NCBI GenBank assembly: GCA_038503035.1
Contig: JAVSML010024435.1
Span: 310,001 to 374,000 of the forward strand
DNA length: 64,000 nucleotides
Source: Crocodylus rhombifer
Taxonomy: Eukaryota > Chordata > Crocodylia > Crocodylidae
Direction: 5' to 3'
Positions within the stretch are counted from its first letter, which is position 1, and each line of letters begins with the position of its first letter. The notes beneath the pieces were generated by a model that made no database searches, was not told where the DNA came from, and saw only the letters and a list, made by a program, of their open reading frames with translations. Position numbers and translations under genes: made by a program. Positions 44,456 through 56,682 of the stretch are shown here, piece after piece.

Positions 44456-45220
44456 TATGAACAGGCATTCATATGAACAGACATGCAGAGATTTCTAGCA
44501 GTGAAAATTTCTGAAAAATGGATGCCTGTTCATATCCACTGCTAGAAATGTTTCTGGGAGAGGAAGCAGTACAGATGTCCAGCTTGAAGCTGCCCTTGCT
44601 CCTCCTGCCTTCCCCAAACCAGAGTGATCCTAGTCCAGGAAAGACATGGGAAAAATGACTGTTCCACTGCTACTATACTTGGGAGGGAGGGGTAGGGGGT
44701 GATTAGGGGGTGAGAAGTGGAGAGACAGGGAAAGACTCCCTGCACTCCCACAGACTGGAGACACTGGCTGTCCCTGGTCTGGGAAACAGGTAAGGAGTCA
44801 TTTTTATCACTCCCCTCCCCTCCCACATACTGGACTGGGAAGGGAACAGAGTAGTGGAGCAGTGCTCCCTGCCCTTTCTCCACCCTCTGCAGTGCCTGGT
44901 CAGGAGGCCAGGAGTGACTGGCGGCTGCTCCATCCCTCTCTTGGATCAGTCTCAGAGGCAAGCAGAGGAGTGGGGCAATGCCCCTCTCCCATTAACCAGG
45001 TAAACTCTGGTCTAGGTAAGAGGTGAGAAGCAGTAGATGGCTGCTCCATATCCCTCCTGGACCAGACCAGGAGGGGAGTGGAGCAACATGCAAGCTTTCA
45101 TCTTTGCAAGAGAAACACCATCTTGCGGTGGTGATGGAGGAGATGAGGGGCGGGGAGGCATCTTTAGGTGTCAACCTGGAAGATCTCTCTCTATGAAGGA
45201 ACATGTTTCCTCTGGAATAA
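44456..45220. repeat. Unclassified repeat with inverted end and GC-rich body
   Basis: GAACAGGCAT and TTTCTAGCAGTG at 44459-44504 are repeated inverted as CACTGCTAGAAA and ATGCCTGTTC at 44522-44550. A body follows with recurring GGAG(T)GGAGCA and CTCCCTGCC motifs and 139-codon shadow ORFs. It is probably a non-autonomous DNA transposon, but I could not define its right end. Confidence 0.4.
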
Positions 45221-45224
45221 ACCA

Positions 45225-47620
45225 AACAAACCCTTGTACACTCCTAGTTTCTATTGGGAGAGCAGCAATTCTCTTGGTAAAAGCATTAACAGCTAGATGT
45301 GGACTTAGCTTTGCTAGCATCAGTTAAAATGTCTTAATGTAAAGCTAAAGGTCTTGCCAAAGAAAGCATATATACATGTACAGAACTCTGAAGAGGCAAA
45401 CCTTATGAACTGGGGGAGGTAGGAAGAACCTAACTATGTATATATATGAACAAGAAAGTTGTGTAGTTATAACTAATACAAAATATTTTTAGCTATATGA
45501 GAATCCCTCCTACAGTAAATTCTAATTAATTATCCTATGGGAAAAGTCATTAATATGGTTTGATTTGCCACTGTTCCAATTCTCCACCAGTGATCTATGC
45601 CTGCATAATCAACTCTTGAGTAATGGTCAAAACTGGAACATTTGCTGTTATTTGTGTTCCCTTTTATATAAAAAGTTGCCTAGAATTTACTGTATTTATT
45701 AAATATTTATTAAGAAGAAAAAAGCCACTATATCTAGGTGTCAGATGCCTCAACCACCAAAAATTGTGTTGGGGGTTAAAGCTATTATAAACATTTTAAC
45801 TTGAACTGAACAGAATATTCAGATTGTACTAAATATGGGATGGGGAAAAAACAAAAACTTAATTTTGGGATTTTAGGATCAATGTGGTATTTTTTATATT
45901 TTTCAAAATCCTCAGCAATGTAGTCTCCTGAAGTAAACTTTAAAACAAGAACAAAACAAAAAAAAAATCAAAAGAAAGAAAAATAAGCAAAAGAGAAAAC
46001 AAAACTAAAAAGGTTTCTAGGAATATCTTGTAAACCCTTCAGTTTTGCAGCCTCATAAAAGCCTGTGGTATTGCACACTACAGAAAGGGAAATCCAACGG
46101 TGATGCTGTCACAATATTCTGAGTGATAGTAGACATCACTTCTCAATGATTCTTAGAGATTTTATGAAAACCTAGACTTGCAAGGTATTTTTTTCCCTGC
46201 TTAGTTCCATCACAGTATGAAAAGTATATTTGGGCAAGGACAAAGTTGACAAACACAGAAGACCTTTATTAATATTTTTATTGTGCGATTATAAAGCTTG
46301 AAGCTGACTTAAATCTTCTAGTTATATAAATGAAAGACCATGGTTTTGAGGATTGCTTTAATCTCCAGACTGATACAGCTCTCTCACAACAACAATTATG
46401 ATTGAGGACAAAAACTATGAAATACCATGTTGAGTGAATTGGACCCCATAAGAGATTTTTTTTTAACTCACCTTTATCCTACCAACCCCCTCTAAAATAT
46501 ACTTTTAAATGTAAATGTCATTATAGCTCATTTGAATATTCCCAAAGCCCCTGTCCTGAAGATGTTTATGTGAAAGCTTAATATTAAGGACAGCCACAGT
46601 TTCAATGGTGCAAACTGTAACAGAAAGAGGGACTACATATCTTCTGGGGTAAATTTTGAACTCCCATAACTGTTAGTTATTTTCCATCTTATTCCACATT
46701 TTTATACATAAATTGGTGATGGAGGTTCTTATTTTGAATGCATTTCTGAAAACAGTATTGTTTTATATATTGCATGAATGAGTCTTTAAGGAATATTAAG
46801 CAATGGAGCCTATTTGGAACACCGGGAATGAGGAGTACTCATAGTTGCTTACATCATGCTGAGTTTTGTAATGGTGTGTGGGTGGGGAAGATTGGTAACA
46901 TTCTTAAGCATGTCCCTGCTAGCTGGTGTGTACAGTTGTTAGAAATGACTAGACTCGACATCAGAGCTTCACTATACACATCAGTAGTCATGATCCATCT
47001 ATCATGCCCAGGTTCTGAAATTTGGAATAAAGTTTCCTAAGAGATGGAATCTAGAATAAAATCTACACTTAAGCCTGGAGGGATTTTTTGCTCCTAATAT
47101 TTGGGAGAACATCTTTTTGGTTTAATTTGATATAAGAATGCTTGACACATCCTTCTTTAGCAAGGTTTTCTGACAATAAAATTAATTTAGGAAGAAGCAC
47201 AAGTACCTTCCATAACTTTAAACAAGCTTAGTTCTGGGTTAATGGAGCAAAACTTTACCTAGAGGCAGAGAAACATAGAACATGCTTAATATAATGATTT
47301 AACTGGTGACATTTGGTGGGATGCTGCTGCTGTAATAATAGGAGAGACTGAGGAGTGCTGGTTTCACCACTGTTAACTTAGCCCTAAGCAAGTTCATTAA
47401 GGTTAAAAAACTGTATCCACATTTTATAATACATAATTCCATACAAAACCTTTTTTGATAGAAATATTTTATTGAAATAAATGTGGTGGTTTGCTAAAAT
47501 GCTACAATGCTTTCAATGAACCTTTTAAAAATCCAGTCTCTCCTCTTCTGTTAGAAACTCTTACTCAAAAACAGAGGCTCAGGCAGTGAAACAAACAAAT
47601 CTGCATGAACAGAGAAGTTC
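45225..47620. other. NLN intron 3 sequence, nothing recognised
   Basis: A 2.4 kb AT-rich stretch with A-runs near 45950. No coding exon or repeat boundary was seen on either strand. Confidence 0.55.
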
Positions 47621-47634
47621 TATATCACCATTTG

Positions 47635-48111
47635 CAGGGATCCTGGTTTTCCCTGACAAAAAACCCGGCAAATTCTCTGATAAACCCCCCAAAATCCGTG
47701 ATTAAAATGAAAGGCCCCTCACTCACCCTCCACAACCCCCTGGCCCTGCTGGTGTCCCTCACTCCCACCCCAGAGCCCCCACGGGGGCATACCCCTGAGA
47801 TCTGTATATGGGGTGCAGGTTGAGGCAGGCTGTATAATGTGCGCTTGGGGTCCCACCCTGCTGCCCTCCCCTGGGGCCTCCACAACCTGGTGGGTGCAAC
47901 CTGGGGATGCAGGGGATCATGCAAGGATCTCCTTCCCGCTGCAAGCTCTACGCTGCCCTGCCGATATGCCTCCTGCACGCGTGGCAGCTTTGAGGGGCTC
48001 AACTCTGCACCCCCCCCCCACTGCCTCATCGTCAAATCTATATTTTCCATAAAATGGAAAATCTGTGTTTTTTTCCATTTCCCCATGAAAAACAAAAAAC
48101 CCAGATCTCTG
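47635..48111. mobile_element. Non-autonomous hAT element, CAGGGATCTGGG family
   Basis: The element is 477 bp with ends CAGGGATCCTGGTTTTCC and AAAAACCCAGATCTCTG. Flanks ACCATTTG (47627-47634) and ATCATTTG (48112-48119) agree at 7 of 8, a good hAT target duplication. The interior is GC-rich with shadow ORFs only. Confidence 0.75.
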
Positions 48112-48124
48112 ATCATTTGGAAGT

Positions 48125-49088
48125 GGCAACACCCAGGATTAGCCCGATCTTGGCAGAAGTAAGTTTCACAGTCTTCTGTACTCCAGAAAAAATATTATTT
48201 TCTCAATGCTTTTGCAATTTATGGGGTGTTCAGATCTGAGAAATCCTGGTCGGGTCACATCACTAGGAATTGTGTGTTTAGGAGACACCTATATAATGTA
48301 GTTAACTAAATAAAAATTCTCAAGAATTAGCTTTAAAAACTTAACAAAAAAGTAACATAATGTAGAAAAAAAGTTTTCAAAAGGTACTGCTAAAAGCCTT
48401 TGAGTCTAAAAGACTGAGCACCAAATGCACACACGTACAAAATGCAAGGACCAAAATCATATTAAATAATAAATACAGATTGTTTGTTTATTTCATGGTA
48501 GCAGGTAGAGAAGTGAAATATAATGAGATGCTGTCTTCTAACACACAAGACTGAATAAAAGGTTCTTAAGGGGGCTATAAGATATCAGAACGTTCCCATA
48601 TAAACAATGAAAAAATAGCAAATGAAAAGAAAGCAAACACTGGGAAACATGACAATAGGTGATAGAATTATAAAATACTTTGGTCAAATCTCATTTCTTC
48701 AAGAACTTGTTGCAAATGTTAACCTGGTTTCCAATAAAGGTGGGAAAAAGTAAGGATATCACTGCAAGGTACAGACAAGAAGCGACTCCAGCAGAGAGAT
48801 ATTCTAATGTGTTACTAACAGTATGTATGGAACAGCAGCTAAGTATAACAATTTAATAAATAGAAGAAGATTTATATTTGTAGCAGGGACAACTGAACCT
48901 GCTATAATTAGTCACGCTAAATTATATCCTTACATATTTTTAAAATATCCTCCTGAAGACTCTGAAAAGTGGAGAAATACTTGCTACACTGTAAATATTT
49001 TTTGTAAGCAAAACTTGGGTATTTGAAACAACTAAAGAAAGTAAATGATGTCCTTCATCTAGCACTTTTAGGACAGCTGTACTGACAT
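48125..49088. other. NLN intron 3 sequence, nothing recognised
   Basis: AT-rich intron. Confidence 0.5.
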
Positions 49089-49092
49089 GGTA

Positions 49093-49448
49093 CAGTAAAA
49101 GCTGTGTTATCTGACACTTTACCATCCGGCATGCTCCATTAACCGGCATCTATCATAGATGGCATCTGTTGTTTACTGTAGTGGATCGATACAGCAAAAG
49201 CAAAACTGGAAGTCCCACCATGGCACTTCTGGTTTCGCTGAGTCCTACTTCTTCCTCGAGGACCATGGCCCGGGGCAAAGCAGCCTGCATAGGGCCCCCC
49301 TCCCTGCCTCCCGGCACACTGACACCAGGGAGTGGTGCACCGGCAAAGATACCTCCAACCCGCTAGAAGTAAGTTCTCAGATAACTGGCATATTTGATTA
49401 ACTGGCACCCCCATTCCCTATGGATGCCGGATAAAAGAGATTTTACTG
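49093..49448. mobile_element. Pogo/Tigger-type MITE
   Basis: The element is 356 bp with inverted ends CAGTAAAAGCTGTGTTATC and GATAAAAGAGATTTTACTG. Flanking TA dinucleotides lie at 49091-49092 and 49449-49450. The internal CCGGCATGC / GATGCCGG and repeated ATTAACCGGCATC motifs are typical of Tigger-like ends. There is no transposase. Confidence 0.85.
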
Positions 49449-49454
49449 TACTTA

Positions 49455-50019
49455 ATTTAGCAGTAATTAGAGATTAAGGCAGTGGCTATACTACAGATTT
49501 CTGTAGTTTAACTGACAGATGATGTTATTTCTGACCAAAGTTTCTGTTGACAAAAACTCCTGATATGTACTTAGGGTTTTGTCTATAGTTCAAGGCTATA
49601 ATGATCAACAGCTTTGCAGACAAAAGCAAGGCAGCAGAGCCCCCTAGTGGGTGTATGCTATATACTAGCAGAAGGGTTTTTTCTGTTGGCTATGCCGTAA
49701 CACCTCCCCAAGTGACCACAGTTGAGTTGGAAAAACCTGCTTGTCAGCCTGGCTGCATCCAGGTGGGGGAAGACAGTGGCAAGACTGCTGGAAGAGCTTG
49801 GCTGTTTACATGGTATGATCTGGCCATCCCCCTACCTGACATCATTATTCCAGCAAAACTTTGTAGTGAGTGAAGACCATGCTTTTACCAGCAAAAGTGT
49901 AGTGTTATATGAATGATTTTTTATTCATGCACAGTGGTTTATTATAAAGGTAGAAAGTAAAGCTTTGTTAATAGAGGTTCACCCACATTAAGAGCATTTT
50001 GTTGGCAAACTATATTAGT
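49455..50019. other. NLN intron 3 sequence with a possible foldback
   Basis: CTATACTACAGATTTCTG near 49482 and CAGCAAAAGTGTAGTGTTAT near 49890 are loosely inverse, which may mark a decayed MITE of about 430 bp. Otherwise nothing recognised. Confidence 0.35.
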
Positions 50020-50027
50020 ATTCCTAT

Positions 50028-50519
50028 TAGGGATGTAAATATAGTTTAATAAAAATATCTATTTAACTTACTCTAATTATACTGGTTAAACAGTTAACTG
50101 ATAATGCAGCAGCTCAGATAAGGCTGCTGCTTCAGCTGGTCCCTATGGGAGGCTGGTGAGGAACAGGAGATGGTGGCAAGCCCCAGCCAGATAACACAGC
50201 TCACCTGAAGCCCTGAAGTTGCAGGGTAGGAGGGAGGGAGCACCTATGAAGAGCACCTAATTGCTTAACCAATGAGTCATTCGATGCCCACTGTTTGCCT
50301 CTTTAACCATAGGTAAAGGGCTACTAGTCTCCCCTCCCCTTCTCTTTGCCCCTCCCTCCTGCCTGCCCTGCCACTTTCCTGGGGCACCGCACAGTTTCCC
50401 TCCCCTCCCTTTCCTGCTAGACTGCACCCTGTCCTGCACTAAATGACAACTGGTAACCTAACCGGTAATTATTGGGCTTATGGGTTAGACAATTAACCAT
50501 TTAACTTTTCACATCCCTA
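50028..50519. mobile_element. Non-autonomous hAT element, TAGGGATGTAAA family
   Basis: The element is 492 bp with ends TAGGGATGTAAATATAG and TTTAACTTTTCACATCCCTA. Flanks ATTCCTAT (50020-50027) and CTTCCTAT (50520-50527) agree at 7 of 8. It lies about 150 bp from NLN exon 3. Confidence 0.85.
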
Positions 50520-50670
50520 CTTCCTATACTGATAAAGCAATCTTAGTGTAAACATAGGTGAATCGGATACCTGAAAGCACAGTACATACTGACTTAATCG
50601 AAATGTTTCATAGCTGGTATCTAACAAACTCCCTTGTGAGTTATTTCTAGTTATTTTCATTGTCTTTTAC

Positions 50671-50819
50671 CTGTAAATAAACAATCTTCTGAAACACATC
50701 TTCTCTCATGCTCATCTCCACATCAAAATGAGAAAGCTTTTTGTCAGCTTCTGTGCTTGCTAAGCGTACTTCCTTGTTGGATGAGACATGCTGTGGAAAA
50801 TCCAGCATGCTTCTTTCCA
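50671..50819 (-). CDS. NLN: NLN exon 3
   Basis: Length is 149 nt. The acceptor is TTTAAACAG and the donor CAG|GTAAAAG. It joins exon 2 in phase 1 and ends in phase 0. The peptide starts [18 protein letters not shown] and ends FQKIVYLQ, with the neurolysin segment [20 protein letters not shown] between. It belongs to the N-terminal helical domain. No breaks. Confidence 0.96.
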
Positions 50820-53094
50820 CTGTTTAAATAAAAAAAGAAACAAAATCAACCGCAATAGCTATTTACAAAGCAGTACACCCACATGAATCTCTCTCAGGAT
50901 ATGGAAATTTCCCAGTAATGGATGAATTACTTCAGTAATTTTCTTCTTTTTAATTTTTATAAAACCTTTCAGAAACAAACTTATGTAAACAATTCCTGAA
51001 GAAATCAGTGATTAGGACTGCCACCTAATTAAATGATTACTGATAATGTAAGGAGTGACTAAATGAAGGGATGTAATTATATATCATTAAAGCAAACAAA
51101 TATTTCACAGGGGTTGTTCATTATCAAAAACTAACTGACGTGGGAAATGATCCCAGTTTAACAACAGTACACAGTCATTTTCAAATTAGTAAAAGATAAT
51201 ATTGACATATATGCATGTTAGTATTATACGTAGTGGAATTTTTAAAAAGATGGAGCACTTACAAGTCTAACATGCTTAACAGCATGCATGATGGTATAAA
51301 TTCTTCTTGGATACTAGAAACATCACTATTTGAATCTTTACATCATGTCAATTTCCAATTAAAATATTAAAAAATAGCCAGGTGTGAACACGTCGTTTTG
51401 CTACTAATTTAGCAAGAAATAAGACCTAAATTGACTTGTCATCACTGAGGTCTACTAGATAGCATAAGCTGAATAACACAATTTTACATGGACATGAAAA
51501 ACTAAATTTGTACTGCCAAGTTACCATACTAATTACAAAAATGAATGTAGGGCCTACCCTAAGAACTTTGCTGAACTTCTCATTTTCTACCATTTGTCTC
51601 CAATAAGGAAGCTACAGGATAAGTTTGCCTAAGACCACTGTACAGTCAGGAAGTGCTAGGCCCTATGCTTCCACTTTTTTCAAGGAGGGAACTCATCTCT
51701 ATTTTATTCCAGGACTGGGCTCCTGGTTTGAGCACCCCTGTTTTTCCCAGTGATTTCAAAAGATCCAGAATTCCTATTACAGAAATCTCCCCTTTGAAAT
51801 ATATGCAACAATGGATGTTTGCAATGACATAGGACAGGCTTTTCACAGAACAAGTCATCTTTTAAAAAACATAGTTCTGATGCTGTTTCACATCTCCCTT
51901 AGCTGCAAATCATTAAAAGCTAATGGCTGGTTGTTGATCTTCCCTTGAGTCTCTGAGCCAACTGCATTCATATATTGATGCATTTTGATGGTTCATGTAG
52001 AGCCCAAAAGAGTTACGCCTGAGTTACTAACAGTCCTCTTTTATTCTCCTGACCCAGAAAAGATATTAATTCTTTCAAGTTCTAATAGGTCATAATACAG
52101 AATCACACATATTTTTCATTAAAATATTACAAGTATTCCTCACATCTTTCACTGATTCCTCCTGCCTGCTGTTATCATCTCAGGCTTTTTCCCTGTTTTG
52201 AGTTCACTTGCTGGACTCAGATTCCTGAATGGCTGAACAGAGCAACAAATCTGCATCCAAAAGCAATTAAAAAGTGGGGTGTCTTATGTGTAGGGGTCTA
52301 CCTAAATTGCAGGGGGGCTTATAAGTTTTGGTGGGTTGATTGTAGTGTAAAGTTCTCATTCCTTGGTCATTTTCCAGTGGCCCTGCCCCTCAGCACCAGC
52401 TGGCAGAAAGGTCCCAATGGGGGATGGGGGTGGGTGGGAATGGATGAGGGGGTGGCCTCCATCTGGTCTGCTGCCCTTTACACTGCCTTGCCAGCTGGCA
52501 TCTTTCCCTCCTGGCAGCAATGACTGCTAGCTGAAGGGACCCAGTGTTTTATTTTTATTTTTTGTTGTTGTTGATTTGGAGGACAATCCCGGATTTTGCA
52601 GTGTTCACAAAATTCACAAAAACATGAATTATGTAGGTCCCTACACGTGTGTACTACACACATTTTAGTTCATGTTGTTGCATAGTGCCCCCTAGTGACT
52701 CCATGTTGTTATTTAAAAAGATAGCAAAGAGGGTAGATGCTTGTGAGACTTGACACACAAGGACTTTGACTGTGGAAAAACTGATGATGTTCATCATGCT
52801 TTTCTAGATGCAGCGTGGGAAATTACTTAAACTGAAATCAGAACAAACCTGGTAACTCTTGATATGTCTCTAAAGCAGGACAGCAGGATTTCCTAACTAA
52901 CAGGGTTTACTGTCATGAACAGATCCAGAGAAATTAGCACAGATGGATTTCCTTTCTGAAATTGCTATCTTCTGTAGCCAAGGCGGCCATAGATCCAGCT
53001 GACAGCTGGGGACTGCTCTTTTTGCATGATTTCTAAAACTCTCTGGTAATAAACAAAATAATTCAAAGGAAGGAATTAGATCCCTCATACGCAC
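50820..53094. other. NLN intron 2, mostly unrecognised
   Basis: AT-rich intron. About 52270-52650 is a repeat-like patch (TGTGTAGGGGTCTACCTAAATT ... AATTATGTAGGTCCCTACAC) whose ends are inverse, so it is probably a decayed MITE of about 380 bp. No other feature seen. Confidence 0.45.
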
Positions 53095-53351
53095 CTGCAT
53101 ATTCCACTTCTATATCTGCCAAAGCCTGGATTGTGTTTCCATATGTTACTTTTTCCGTATCAAGCATTGCAACATGGTCATACACTTGTTTTGTTTTCCT
53201 GATCAGTTCTTCTGTCCTTGTTCTAATTTGCTCTGGTGACAGATCCCACTTCAAAAGGTTTTGGCCCGCTGTTACATATGAAGAGGCCTTGCTTTGGGTA
53301 GTAATTTCTGTTCCTAAAGTCATTCTCAGCAAAAGCCTTTGGCCACCAGCT
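53095..53351 (-). CDS. NLN: NLN exon 2 (N-terminal helical region)
   Basis: Length is 257 nt. The acceptor TTTCAG lies just upstream (53352-53353 on the complement) and the donor is CAG|GTGCGT at 53094. It encodes about 85 residues beginning [13 protein letters not shown] and continuing through [19 protein letters not shown] and [11 protein letters not shown]. These match the start of the mature neurolysin chain, the N-terminal helices that cover the active-site channel. The exon begins with the last base of a split codon and ends in phase 1. The preceding exon, which holds the start codon and transit peptide, is not visible in the 10.6 kb to the right. Confidence 0.96.
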
Positions 53352-53478
53352 CTGAAATTATAAATGAATTTTGGAAATTAAGGATCTAATTCAAGTGAAA
53401 AATATATTGAGGATTATTTTAAAAAGTATATAATCTATTTTAAGACAGTATTATCCCTTGTGTAGCATAACTCTAAAC

Positions 53479-54287
53479 CATGGGTGGGCCAAATACAGCT
53501 CACTAGGGTAGGTACCCACCAATAAATTATATCCAGCCTGGCCCGCTGCTGCCCCTGCTACAGTTCACATGGAGCCAAGCCCTGCCCACTCCTACTAGGG
53601 CAGTGTGCTGTGCTCCTACCCTGGCTTGTGGGAGGGCCCAGGCCCTGGACAGAGTGTACAGCTTCCAGGTGAGGTTGCTACTGCTGCAGTCACCCAGGGA
53701 ACTGCTTGGCTTCCCTGGCCTTCAGCAGCTCCTCCTCTTGTCCCTGCTACAATGCTCCAGGCAGCAGGTAGGGAAATAGATGCAGGTGGTGGCTGGAGCT
53801 GCAGTTGGGTGGGAGTGTGGGGCCCACACTGGGGCTGGGGTGGGCGACATGCTGGGAGTGCGGGAGCCTGGGCTGGGGGAAGCATGGGACCCCATGGCTC
53901 CTGGGATTCAGCCAGACCACGCACCACCCGAGGGAGCCCCGTGTGAGGGAGCTGGCGGCTTGGCTCTGGTCCCTCCTGCCATGTGCAGCTCCTGGTGATG
54001 GGGAGTCTCATGTGATGAAACCTAGCTGACTCGACTCCACTCCTTGCTGTCCCAGCCTAGTCCTAGTAGCTGCATGTGGGAGAAGGAAGTAGGACCAGGC
54101 CATCACATGTGGTCCAACTGAGTCCTGGGAGCTACATGTGAGCTGCGGAGAGCCCTGCAAAATGGAGCCGGTGACCTAGCTCTGCTCCCTGCTGCCATGT
54201 GCAGCTTTCAGGACTTGTCTGAAGCTGCTGGGAGGCTCTACTTGCTATGGGCCATGAGTGTCCCAAGGGGTATTGTGGGGGGGGTGG

Positions 54288-54335
<48 letters not shown>

Positions 54336-54465
54336 GGAACCCACAAGCAGACCCCACCATAGCCACGCACCCCTACCCTCAAGGGGTGAGGTGACCCGTG
54401 CAGCCCTCGACAGCTCATGAAAACTCGTTAAATGGCCCTCCAGGCGAAATAATTACCCACCCCCG
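53479..54465 (+). mobile_element. Non-autonomous hAT element, CAGGGGTGGGCAAA family, copy 3
   Basis: The element is 987 bp with ends CATGGGTGGGCCAAATACAG and GAAATAATTACCCACCCCCG. Flanks CTCTAAAC (53471-53478) and CTCTAACC (54466-54473) agree at 7 of 8. The body is GC-rich with tandem-like CTGCTGCC..GCAGCT units, and a (TG)n tract lies inside it. This copy gives the clearest evidence that the family is hAT. Confidence 0.85.
54291..54333. repeat. (TG)n microsatellite
   Basis: About 21 uninterrupted TG units inside the hAT element at 53479-54465. Confidence 0.95.
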
Positions 54466-54474
54466 CTCTAACCA

Positions 54475-55620
54475 GTTGTACTGAAATAAATCTGAAATAA
54501 GTAAGTCTTCCCCATTTACAGAGTTGACCAAATGTCCTCAAATATGCTCTTAGACACGTAGATAAAACCTTTTGGTTTCAACAAAAACAAAACAAACAGA
54601 ACAGTTTTCTTAGAGGATCACACTGTTACTTGAAACATTAGTTACTGAAATTCCATGGAACCAGACACAAGTATTTTGCATTTGAGATAAGAAAAAGAGA
54701 ACATACAGCCAAATATAAGTTTTTTTAGACCGCGGGTTGCATGCAACACTAACAATGGCAAAAATCATTTCATGTGGAAGTGCTCATCAAAATGAATAGG
54801 TTTATACTTATACTGAATGTCTGCTACATTGGAGCCCATGAGGGGAAATTACCTCATAGCCTCCTACTTCACAGTCTACTCCTTTAAATGTTGCATCTCT
54901 TATGTGATTAATTCATATGGTAGTTTTGCTATTACTAGAAAAGGAACAAAGATTTCTCATTTCTATAAATAACCGTTGTGTTCAATGAATTTAATTACAT
55001 TTAATTAACTAGATACAATTTAATTAACTGTATATCAGCTTTGGATATGCTGATCCCTACAGCACTGGGATTGACAACTGCCTTTTCGCTCATCAGTGTG
55101 TCAAGGTACACACATGGTCATGATTCAGGGCTTACTGGAGGAGGAGGGACTTCCAACATTGTAGGGAAAGGTGGTACTTGTGCTTTTTTTGATTCACCAA
55201 AATACAGAGGAAACAAAGCACTACCCCTTGAAATAACTTATTGACCTGCCTCTACTCCTGCTCCTCCCAAGAATGTCAGCCTTTTTCCTCTTTCATTGTA
55301 TTTCACATACTTGGTTTGGCATACCCTACAATTCCTTCCATACATACTATTTTCTTTATAGTTTTCTGGATATCACTGTCCTTTCCCACTTTTGGTCTAA
55401 GTCCCAATCCTTTTGTTTGAGCCTATCCATTCAGTTTTTTAAAATTTTTTTAGAGCTTGTTCCATTTTCCCCCACCACTGCATTCAGGCATACAAAAAGA
55501 CCCTGTATCACAGAAAGCCTTTTAACTGAAGACAATGAGAAAAACTTCCCTCAAGAGACATGTCAGTCCTAATGCATCATTTGGCCAAGGACAGTACAAT
55601 ATTTACTTGACTGCAAGACA
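54475..55620. other. NLN intron 1 sequence, nothing recognised
   Basis: AT-rich sequence. The 99-codon plus frame at 55273-55572 has no recognisable domain. Confidence 0.5.
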
Positions 55621-55624
55621 ACCC

Positions 55625-56357
55625 TGAATGTAAGATGATCACCCAACAATTACATTCTATGCATGGAAAGATTAAAAATTTGTTATAATTTTCTATGTAT
55701 ATAATCTAATTATTGGAAGGCTGACTTTAATTCATACCCTCAGCACAGCCAGGGGGCAGGCAGCAAGTGGGCAGCTGGGAGGTCAAGCAGCTTTCCACCT
55801 GCTGTTACATGCCCCTACCCCCTCTACCTTCCACCCAACCCCTCCTCACCACAGCCTCAGGTCCCTCCTGCCCCCCTGCTTTCCCTCCTTCCCAGTCTCT
55901 CTGCTCCCCCTCCTTCCCCTTACCCGTGCTTTGTACAGCCAGGCTCCATCCCTGATTTAGCCTGGGGCACTGGCCATGGCCCTAGCCCTGGCCCTGGCCA
56001 GCGCTTACAGCAGCTATGCATCACTGCTACGGGCTGTGCTGGGGCTGTGCTCAGTGCTCCAGGCTACACCATGGACAGAGCCTGACGGTGTGGAGCAAAG
56101 GTAAGTGGTGGGGAGTGAGGCAGACGGGAGCACAGACTGCATGGGGAGGCTGTGAGGGATAGCAGAACACAGAGGCAATGGTAGAGAAGGTGGGGGGAGG
56201 GGGCAAGGCAGCAGCTGCAGCTTTGGCCAGACCATGGGTAGGGGCTGGAGTCAGAGCTGCATCGTCTCCCCTTTCCCCCCACGATTTTAAGGCTTAGGGC
56301 TTCCTTCCCCACATCAAAGAGGGGAAATAAAGTCACCTTAGAATAGAGTAAATGTGG
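55625..56357 (+). mobile_element. Non-autonomous DNA transposon, ACTTGAATTTAAGAC family, copy 3
   Basis: The left end is TATTTACTTGACTGCAAGAC, with CCTGAATGTAAGATGATC after it. The hairpin CCAACAATTACATTCTATGC ... ATGTATATAATCTAATTATT (about 55648-55718) matches the one in the 22.3 kb copy. The right end is CACCTTAGAATAGAGTAAAT. The interior is pyrimidine-rich. Confidence 0.65.
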
Positions 56358-56359
56358 TA

Positions 56360-56680
56360 TATTGAGGGGAGGAATTTAAAGAGATACAAGATATGCCATA
56401 CCACATGGGATGGTCCAAAGGGGAAGTGATACTTAAGATAGGTTGAAACCAGACCACTGGAGCAGTTACTACCTGCCTTTTTGTTGGGAGAAAAAGGGAG
56501 AGGTTCATTTCTCCTGCACTTTCTGCCATAGTCCAGTTGGGTCAGGCCCTCTTTTATTAATTCCTTCTCCTTTCCTTTGTTCTGCCAGCTGTCACTCCTT
56601 CCCCTCCCAATTTCTTCTTCTTCTTTGGCCCTCCAGTTTTTGTTTTATTCTTTTTTTCTCTTTGTCTCTTTTTCATTCAG
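56360..56680. other. NLN intron 1 sequence, nothing recognised
   Basis: CT-rich unique sequence between two elements. Confidence 0.5.
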
Positions 56681-56682
56681 AA

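Noticed and set aside
54132..54394. ORFs with His-Thr or Cys-Val repeats
   Set aside because: Translation of the (TG)n microsatellite.
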